A program made the position numbers and the translations under genes. A stretch of 64,000 nucleotides of DNA from Rhizobacter sp. Root1238 (lineage in GTDB: Bacteria > Pseudomonadota > Gammaproteobacteria > Burkholderiales > Burkholderiaceae_C): NCBI RefSeq assembly GCF_001425825.1, contig NZ_LMDM01000023.1, positions 366,213 through 430,212 on the forward strand, given 5' to 3'. The notes beneath the pieces are model-generated. The model ran no database searches and had not been told where the DNA came from. It worked only from the letters and a program-made list of their open reading frames with translations. Positions within the stretch are counted from its first letter, which is position 1; each line of letters opens with the position of its first letter. Positions 55,694 to 64,000 of this stretch are shown piece by piece.

Positions 55694-55721
55694 CTTGAAA
55701 TCCGGGACGATCCCCTCAAAT
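55694..55721 (+). promoter_or_regulatory. Sigma-32 (heat-shock) promoter of clpB
   Basis: CTTGAAA (55694-55700), 11 bases, then CCCCTCAAAT from 55712. This fits the RpoH consensus CTTGAAA-N11-16-CCCCATNT with small deviations in the -10 element. It begins immediately after the crcB stop and lies 26 bases before the clpB start. Confidence 0.75.
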
Positions 55722-55746
55722 CCCCTGCAATCGGAGGATTCGTCCC

Positions 55747-58338
<2,592 letters not shown>

Positions 58339-58341
58339 TCA

Positions 58342-58426
58342 AGCAACGCCCGCGGAACCGGCTTTGCCGGGCCGCCGGGTGGCGCCCCTCGGGGGCAGGA
58401 GCGAAAGCGACTGGGGGGCCGTCAAC
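58342..58426 (-). repeat. Dispersed GC-rich intergenic repeat, copy 2
   Basis: Its reverse complement reads GTTGACGGCCCCCCAG...CCCCCGAGGGG...CCCGGCGGCCCGGC, sharing the block order of the copy at 32732-32813. It fills the gap between clpB and the roadblock-like gene. The GTTGAC end supplies the stop codon of the latter. Palindromic sections may terminate both convergent transcripts. Confidence 0.7.
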
Positions 58427-59753
58427 CCTCAAGCAGGTTGTCCATTCGCACGACCTGCAGCCGCACCAGCGTCAGGTTCGCGTGCGTCTTGTCGAGCACC
58501 GCATGCAGCGCGAGGCCGGGATGGTTCGGCACCGCGCGCAGCAGCAGGTGGTGGGACCCCAGCGTGATCGCGGCCTCCGGCATCGCATGGCCGAGGCCCA
58601 TCGTGCGTGCGGTCGCCGTCATCGCGCCGAGCAGCGCTGCCCCATGCTGGGCCAGCGTGTCGGCCGAAGGCCGCGCGCCGGCGTGCACCAGGTCGCGGCC
58701 GCTGGCGATGTCGAACACGCAGCAGCTGACCATGCCGGTCAGCTCGATCAGCTGGTTCACGTAGCGCTGCAGCGGTGAATCGGCCTGCGTCGACGCGACC
58801 GGCCGGGTCGGCGGCATCGGCGCGTACGAGGTCGGGTAGGCCACCGCGGGCGGCGTGGCCAGCGGCAAGGTCGGCGTCGGTGCGGCCGGCGGCGGCGGCA
58901 CCGACGGCGAGAACGACCCGATCGGCCGCGGCGCCATCGGCGACATCGACGTCGGCCCGGGCGCCGGTGCCGGCCGGGCGGGGCGCGCGCCGACGCCTTG
59001 CTCGCGCAGCTTGTTCCAGGTGCCGCTGATGAAACCCCAGGCGTCGGCCGGTCGCGTGACCTGCGGCGTCGTGCGCACGTTCACGCCGGTGCCGCGGCCC
59101 ATGTCGGTGGCGAAGCTCGTCAGCGTGGCGGTGGCCGCCGTCAGCGGCAGCAGCAGCATGTGCCGGTTGAACCACGGGCCGGTGACCATCGCCTCGTGCA
59201 GCGGCTTCAGCGTCGATTCGAGCAGGTGGGCCGGCAGCGCGCCGACCATCAGCACCGCCAGCTGGCTGTAGCCCATCAGCACGCGCGCGAGCGCCTGGCG
59301 CGCCACGGTGTCGGCATCGGCCTGCGTGGTGTACAGCCGCAGCAGGCTGCCGTCGGCGCCGGGGAAATCGACGAACTCGAGCGTCGCGAGCGGCGTGCCG
59401 TAGCCCTGGCGGCGGATCACGAGCTTCTGCAGCGTGCGGTTGCTCGCGGTGGCCACGCCGGCCAGCAGCTTGCGCGACGACACGGTGCCCACGTCGTGCA
59501 GTGCGATGTAGTCGGGCTGCAGCAGCTCGAACTGCTGCTGCAGCGCCTCGGCCGGATCGCACGAGACGAACAGCTCGCGCTGGTCGGCGCCGACCTGGCG
59601 GCCGATGTCGCGCTGTTCGTCGGGCGACTCGTCGTCGGCGTCGGCGAGCAGCTCGGTGGCCACCGAGGTCTGCGCCCGCGTCGCCTGCCAGCCGTCGTCG
59701 GCGCCTCCACCCTGGGGATCGCTGCCGGTGGAAAAGGGGGGAATGCTCGACAT
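58422..59753 (-). CDS. Roadblock/LC7-like C-terminal domain protein
   Basis: 443 residues. The first 230 form a soluble domain without motifs I know. A Pro/Ala linker of about 80 residues follows (APAPGPTSM to PMPPTRP). The last 120 residues (LTGMVSCCVFDIASGRDLVHAG through HHLLLRAVPNHPGLALHAVLD) resemble roadblock/LC7 modules, which regulate small GTPases and motility in bacteria. It has no kinase or GTPase neighbour. The TGA stop comes from a dispersed repeat. Confidence 0.6.
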   Translation of the reverse strand: MSSIPPFSTGSDPQGGGADDGWQATRAQTSVATELLADADDESPDEQRDIGRQVGADQRELFVSCDPAEALQQQFELLQPDYIALHDVGTVSSRKLLAGVATASNRTLQKLVIRRQGYGTPLATLEFVDFPGADGSLLRLYTTQADADTVARQALARVLMGYSQLAVLMVGALPAHLLESTLKPLHEAMVTGPWFNRHMLLLPLTAATATLTSFATDMGRGTGVNVRTTPQVTRPADAWGFISGTWNKLREQGVGARPARPAPAPGPTSMSPMAPRPIGSFSPSVPPPPAAPTPTLPLATPPAVAYPTSYAPMPPTRPVASTQADSPLQRYVNQLIELTGMVSCCVFDIASGRDLVHAGARPSADTLAQHGAALLGAMTATARTMGLGHAMPEAAITLGSHHLLLRAVPNHPGLALHAVLDKTHANLTLVRLQVVRMDNLLEG

Positions 59754-59972
59754 GGGCCTGCTCTGTGTTTCACCAACGGCCCGTCGACGTCAACAGGCGT
59801 GCGTGGCAGTGTAGGAGCTTGTTTCAGGATGTGACAGGGGCAAACGTCGCAAAAAACCGCTCCTTCCTCCGTCAACTTCGGGGCTTGACGCGCGGACGGC
59901 CCTTTGCCATGCGCGCGACGGGTGCAGGGGCGCGCCGATAGAATCGCCCACCTCCCACTTTGCGTCCGCCTC

Positions 59973-61589
59973 ATGGCCCCGTCGCGCGCTGAAGCTGTTT
60001 CTTCCCTGCCGGTCGTGATCGTCGGCGCGGGCCTCGCGGGGTTGACCGTCGCGCTGCACATCGCGCAGAGCCGGCCGGTCGTGGTGCTCGCCAAGCGCAA
60101 CCTCGACGAGGCCGCGACCGCCTGGGCCCAGGGCGGCATCGTCGGCGTGCTCGGTACCGACGACAGCATCGAGTCGCACGTGCGCGACACGCAGGACGCC
60201 GGCGCCGGGCTGGTCGACGAGCACACCGCGCGCTTCATCGCGCAGCACAGTGCGAAGGCGATCGAATGGCTGGTCGAGCGCGGCGTGCCGTTCTCGCCCG
60301 ACCCGGAAGGCCCGCTGGGCCTGCACCTGACGCGCGAAGGCGGCCATGCGGTGCGCCGCATCGCGCATGCCGCCGACGCGACCGGCAAGGCCATCCACGA
60401 CGTGCTGCTCGACGAGGTGAAGCGCCACCCGAACATCCGCCTGCTGGAGCGCTGGATGGCGGTCGACCTGATCACCTCCCGCCACCTGAAGCGCGACGAG
60501 CTGCCGCGCTGCTACGGCATCTACGCGCTCGACATCGACCAGCAGCGCGTCGAGACGCTGGCGGCGTCGGCGGTCGTGATGGCCACCGGCGGTGCCGGCA
60601 AGGTGTACCGCTACACGACCAACCCCGACACCTCCACCGGCGACGGCATCGCGATGGCCTGGCGGGCCGGCTGCCGCGTCGGCAACATGGAGTTCATCCA
60701 GTTCCACCCGACCTGCCTGTACCACCCGCAGGAGCGCAGCTTCCTGATCACCGAGGCGCTGCGCGGCGAGGGCGGCCACCTGCTGCTGCCCGACGGCACC
60801 CGCTTCATGCAGGCGCACGACCCGCGCGGCGAGCTGGCGCCGCGCGACATCGTGGCCCGCGCGATCGACTTCGAGATGAAGAAGCACGGGGTCGACTACG
60901 TGCTGCTGGACGCGACCCACCTGGGCGCCGAGTTCCTGAAGGAGCACTTCCCGACCATCTACGCCCGCTGCCTGAAGCTCGGCATCGACATCACGACCCA
61001 GCCGATCCCGGTGGTGCCGGCGGCGCACTACACCTGCGGCGGCGTCGTCAGCGACCTGCACGGGCGCAGCGACCTGCCGGGGCTGTATGCGGTCGGCGAG
61101 ACCACCTACACCGGCCTGCACGGCGCGAACCGGCTGGCCAGCAATTCGCTGCTGGAATGCGTGGTGCTCGGCAAGACCTGCGCCGACCACATCCTGGAAC
61201 ACGCACCGAGCGAGCAGCCGGGGCTGCCGGCCTGGGACGAGAGCCAGGTCGAGAACGCCGACGAGCAGGTGGTGATCGCGCACAACTGGGACGAGCTGCG
61301 CCTGCTGATGTGGAATTACGTCGGCATCGTGCGCACCACCAAGCGGCTGGAGCGGGCGCTGCACCGCATCGACCTGCTGCGCAGCGAGATCGACGACTAC
61401 TACGCGAACTTCCGCGTCACCCGCGATCTGCTGGAGCTGCGCAACCTGGTCGATTGCGCCGAGCTGATCGTGCGCTCGGCGCTGATGCGGCACGAAAGCC
61501 GCGGGCTGCATTTCAGCCGCGATTTCCCGCGCACGCTGCCGGTGAGCTTCCCGTCGATCCTGGTGCGCCCCGCGGCCAGCCGAAGCTAG
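59973..61589 (+). CDS. nadB: L-aspartate oxidase
   Basis: 538 residues from ATG 59973. FAD binding is by [17 protein letters not shown]; the active-site region has [15 protein letters not shown]-like residues and HPTCLYHP, with [13 protein letters not shown] near the C-terminus. It makes iminoaspartate, the first step of NAD synthesis, which NadA then uses. It is convergent, with a four-base overlap, with the ComFB-like gene; nadC and nadA lie beyond on the other strand. Confidence 0.96.
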   Translation: MAPSRAEAVSSLPVVIVGAGLAGLTVALHIAQSRPVVVLAKRNLDEAATAWAQGGIVGVLGTDDSIESHVRDTQDAGAGLVDEHTARFIAQHSAKAIEWLVERGVPFSPDPEGPLGLHLTREGGHAVRRIAHAADATGKAIHDVLLDEVKRHPNIRLLERWMAVDLITSRHLKRDELPRCYGIYALDIDQQRVETLAASAVVMATGGAGKVYRYTTNPDTSTGDGIAMAWRAGCRVGNMEFIQFHPTCLYHPQERSFLITEALRGEGGHLLLPDGTRFMQAHDPRGELAPRDIVARAIDFEMKKHGVDYVLLDATHLGAEFLKEHFPTIYARCLKLGIDITTQPIPVVPAAHYTCGGVVSDLHGRSDLPGLYAVGETTYTGLHGANRLASNSLLECVVLGKTCADHILEHAPSEQPGLPAWDESQVENADEQVVIAHNWDELRLLMWNYVGIVRTTKRLERALHRIDLLRSEIDDYYANFRVTRDLLELRNLVDCAELIVRSALMRHESRGLHFSRDFPRTLPVSFPSILVRPAASRS

Positions 61590-61873
61590 TTCCGCGCTTT
61601 CATCGCGGTGCGGGCCAGCACGAACTGGAACGCGAAATCGACTGCCTCGGTGATCGCCACCTCGATCACGTGGCGCTCCTTCTCGCTCAGGTAGAACGAG
61701 AAATCGACCGCATGCCGGATGTAGCGCGGCGGCAGCCGGTTCAGCGCAACGCAGGCGATGTCGGCGAGCAGCTCGCTGCCATGCAGGTGCGGGTGCTGGG
61801 TGGCGGCCGCGGCCACCGCCTCGAAGACGGCGCGCTCGTGGTAGTTGAAGATCGTGTCGAAGTCTGCGCTCAT
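61586..61873 (-). CDS. Late competence development ComFB-like protein
   Basis: 95 residues, small and helical, from ATG 61873 ([11 protein letters not shown]). The pattern [29 protein letters not shown] resembles ComFB-family proteins, which are dimeric and in some bacteria bind cyclic dinucleotides. An upstream start at 61903 is less likely. It overlaps the nadB 3' end by four bases and lies after nadC. No competence gene is nearby. Confidence 0.8.
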   Translation of the reverse strand: MSADFDTIFNYHERAVFEAVAAAATQHPHLHGSELLADIACVALNRLPPRYIRHAVDFSFYLSEKERHVIEVAITEAVDFAFQFVLARTAMKARN

Positions 61874-61948
61874 GGGGTCCGCCGTTCGGTCAGGATGTCC
61901 CATCGACTGTAGTCAGTGCGGGCCGCGCCGGCCATCCCGAGAGTGCGG

Positions 61949-61973
61949 CAAAAGTCCGCGCCGACGCGGACTC
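61949..61973 (-). terminator. Rho-independent terminator after nadA-nadC
   Basis: On the minus strand AGTCCGCG and CGCGGACT form a perfect 8-bp stem with a 4-base loop, followed by TTTT. It lies 11 bases beyond the nadC stop. Confidence 0.8.
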
Positions 61974-61983
61974 TCACCCGCAG

Positions 61984-62859
61984 TCAGATCCGCTCCAGCA
62001 CCCGCATCGAGTAGTCGGTGGCCCGCACGTCCTTGGTCAGCCGGCCGATCGAGATGCGGTCGACGCCGGTCTCGGCGATGCCGCGCACCTGGTCGAGCTG
62101 CACGTTGCCCGAGACCTCGAGCAGCGCGCGCCCGGCCGTCACGGCCACCGCCTCGCGCATCAGCGCCTCGTCGAAGTTGTCGAGCAGCACGCTGACCGCG
62201 CCGGCGTCCAGCGCCTCGCGCAGCTGTGCGATGTCCTCGACCTCGATCTGGATGTCGACGCCGGCCTTCAGCGCCTGCGCATTGCGCAACGCGGCCGCCA
62301 CGCCGCCGGCCGCGGCGATGTGGTTCTCCTTGATCAGGATGCCGTGCCACAGCGCGAGCCGCTGGTTCTGGCCGCCGCCGATGCGCACCGCGTACTTCTG
62401 CGCCAGGCGCAGCCCGGGCAGCGTCTTGCGGGTGTCGAGGATCGCGCAGCCGCGCGGGTTCGGCGACGCGCCGGCGATCGCGTCGACATGGCGGCGCGTG
62501 ACCGTCGCGGTGGCCGACAGCAGCTGCAGGAAGTTCAGCGCCGGCCGCTCGGCCGACAGCAGCGCGCGCGCGTCGGCCTCGATGTGGCAGGCCAGCGTGT
62601 CGGGCGCCATGCGCGCGCCTTCGTCGACGTGCCAGTCGATCGCGGCCTGCGGGTCGAGCGCACGCACGCAGCCGTCGAACCAGTCGCGGCCGCACAGCAC
62701 CGCGTCCTCGCGCACCAGCACGCGGGCGCGCACGCGGCGGCCGGCCGGCACGAGCTGCGCGGTCCAGTCGCCGCGGCCGATGTCTTCGGCCAGCGCATCG
62801 CGGATGTTGCGGGCGCGGGCCTGTTCCAGCGTTTCGTCGGATTCGAAGGCGATCGTCAT
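61984..62859 (-). CDS. nadC: Nicotinate-nucleotide pyrophosphorylase (quinolinate phosphoribosyltransferase)
   Basis: 291 residues from ATG 62859. Motifs include [75 protein letters not shown]-type and LLDNFD. It converts quinolinate to nicotinate mononucleotide. It overlaps the nadA stop by four bases, so the two are coupled. The longer frame to 63414 is a nadA shadow. Confidence 0.96.
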   Translation of the reverse strand: MTIAFESDETLEQARARNIRDALAEDIGRGDWTAQLVPAGRRVRARVLVREDAVLCGRDWFDGCVRALDPQAAIDWHVDEGARMAPDTLACHIEADARALLSAERPALNFLQLLSATATVTRRHVDAIAGASPNPRGCAILDTRKTLPGLRLAQKYAVRIGGGQNQRLALWHGILIKENHIAAAGGVAAALRNAQALKAGVDIQIEVEDIAQLREALDAGAVSVLLDNFDEALMREAVAVTAGRALLEVSGNVQLDQVRGIAETGVDRISIGRLTKDVRATDYSMRVLERI

Positions 62860-63965
62860 GCGGCACCGATGTTCTTGACCATGCCGAGCTTCTGCGTGCT
62901 CGACGGGTTGGCTTTCACGAAGTCGAGCATGCGGTCGATGCAGCCCAGCGCCTGGCTGCGCACCGGCTCGTCGACATGGATCTCGCCGCTGCCGTGCTCC
63001 AGGCACGCGACAACGCCTTGCAGCGCGTTCATTGCCATCCACGGGCAGTGCGCGCAGCTCTTGCAGGTGGCGCTGCTGCCGGCGGTCGGCGCTTCGACCA
63101 GCACCTTGCCGGGCGCGAGCTGGCGCATGCGGTGCAGGATGCCGTTGTCGGTGGCGACGATGAAGTGCTTCGCATCCATCTGCAGCACCGCGTTCAGCAG
63201 CTGCGACGTGGAGCCGACCACGTCGGCCTGCTCGACCACCGACTTCGGCGACTCCGGGTGCACCAGCACCTTCGCGCCGGGGTATTCGGCCTTCAGCAGG
63301 TCGAGTTCCAGGCCCTTGAACTCGTCGTGCACGATGCACGCGCCGTTCCACATCAGCATGTCGGCGCCGGTCTCTTCCTGGATGTAGCGGCCGAGGTGGC
63401 GGTCGGGCGCCCACAGCACCTTCTCGCCGCGGTCCTTCAGGTGGCGCACGATCGCGAGCGCGCAGGAGCTGGTGACCATCCAGTCGGCGCGCGCCTTCAC
63501 CGCGGCGCTGGTGTTGGCGTAGACGACGACCTTGCGGTCGGGGTGGGCGTCGCAGAAGCGGGCGAAGTCGTCGGGCGGGCAGCCGAGGTCGAGCGAGCAG
63601 GTCGCGTCGAGGTCGGGCATCAGCACGCGCTTGTCGGGGCTCAGGATCTTCGCGGTCTCGCCCATGAAGCGCACGCCGGCGACCACCAGCGTCTTGCTCG
63701 GGTGGTCGCGGCCGAAGCGCGCCATCTCGAGCGAATCGGCGACCAGGCCGCCGGTTTCGAGTGCCAGGTCCTGCAGGTCGCCGTCGACGTAGTAGTGGGC
63801 GACCAGCACCGCGTCGTGCTGGGCCAGCAGCGCTTTCGCGCGGGCCTTGTAATCGGCACGGCCGGCGGGCGTCAGCGGTTCGGGCACCTTGGCCCAGGCG
63901 TGGGCGGTGCAGGTGGCGCCGGCTGCGTCTTGCAGCGGGTAGTCGAAGAGGACGTCTTGGCTCAT
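62856..63965 (-). CDS. nadA: Quinolinate synthase
   Basis: 369 residues. The single iron-sulfur cluster is held by cysteines in [17 protein letters not shown] and [24 protein letters not shown] near the N-terminus is the substrate-binding signature. It condenses iminoaspartate and dihydroxyacetone phosphate. First of the nadA-nadC pair; its promoter would be at or beyond the right edge of the window. Confidence 0.96.
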   Translation of the reverse strand: MSQDVLFDYPLQDAAGATCTAHAWAKVPEPLTPAGRADYKARAKALLAQHDAVLVAHYYVDGDLQDLALETGGLVADSLEMARFGRDHPSKTLVVAGVRFMGETAKILSPDKRVLMPDLDATCSLDLGCPPDDFARFCDAHPDRKVVVYANTSAAVKARADWMVTSSCALAIVRHLKDRGEKVLWAPDRHLGRYIQEETGADMLMWNGACIVHDEFKGLELDLLKAEYPGAKVLVHPESPKSVVEQADVVGSTSQLLNAVLQMDAKHFIVATDNGILHRMRQLAPGKVLVEAPTAGSSATCKSCAHCPWMAMNALQGVVACLEHGSGEIHVDEPVRSQALGCIDRMLDFVKANPSSTQKLGMVKNIGAA

Positions 63966-64000
63966 CCCCGGATGTTATCGAAGCCCCGCAACCCTTCTCA

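Overview
The window is high-GC and gene-dense, with overlapping start and stop codons throughout. Its housekeeping order (rho-trxA, dnaX-ybaB-recR, gloB-methyltransferase-rnhA, alaA-hom-thrC-moeA-moaD-moaE, clpB, nadB/nadC-nadA) is typical of a betaproteobacterium of the order Burkholderiales. The Rubrivivax/Leptothrix/Rhizobacter neighbourhood is my best guess; it is inferred from gene content and order, not from a search. I saw no rRNA, tRNA, CRISPR array, transposase or phage module. One structural RNA, the 4.5S SRP RNA, is present. No stretch over 300 bases lacks a gene or recognisable element.

Layout: 1-3.1 kb (minus strand) has the start of a GT-C-like membrane protein, rpmE2, rho and trxA. 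3.2-9.1 kb (plus) has an AddB-like nuclease and an AddA-like helicase-nuclease. 9.2-13.5 kb carries two adjacent kinase-HDOD signalling proteins: the first has a degenerate kinase, the second an intact kinase plus a GAF domain. 14.0-15.7 kb is an AT-richer patch with an unusual protein kinase, possibly a secreted effector, behind a HrpL-type promoter-like sequence. 15.9-25.0 kb is accessory: a LysR regulator divergent from an exported alpha/beta hydrolase, a GH3 glycosidase lipoprotein with a LacI-type operator, small membrane proteins and an exported CxxCH protein. 25.2-28.4 kb is a chromate-resistance operon chrB-chrA-chrC whose superoxide dismutase is fused to a rhodanese domain. It is followed by a wrecked EamA transporter gene with a histidine-rich tail.

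29.1-36.6 kb returns to core functions: SRP RNA, a PurM-like protein, dnaX, ybaB, recR, mltD, gloB and a methyltransferase, with rnhA at 36.6-37.1 kb. 37.1-40.7 kb is a molybdenum-cofactor cluster (moeA, GNAT, mobA, moaA). 40.8-46.5 kb has an NlpC/P60 hydrolase, prpE, a PIN-PhoH ATPase, bcp and a Mth938-like protein. 46.6-48.6 kb holds a second accessory locus: a small acidic CesT-like chaperone candidate followed by a serine-rich, multi-hydrophobic protein, the arrangement expected of a type III secretion chaperone-effector pair. 48.8-55.7 kb is alaA, then the tightly overlapped hom-thrC-mobB-moeA-moaD-moaE-crcB operon, so molybdenum-cofactor genes lie in two places. clpB has a sigma-32-type promoter. 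The window ends with a roadblock-like protein, nadB, a ComFB-like protein and nadC-nadA (NAD synthesis).

The most interesting signals are the two candidate effector loci, although no secretion apparatus lies in the window. Next come the pseudokinase/kinase HDOD pair, the ChrC-rhodanese fusion, a PurM homologue missing the usual GTDGVGTK motif, dispersed repeats that supply or abut stop codons, and a recurring TATAATCCGC-type promoter element lying over the end of the preceding gene.
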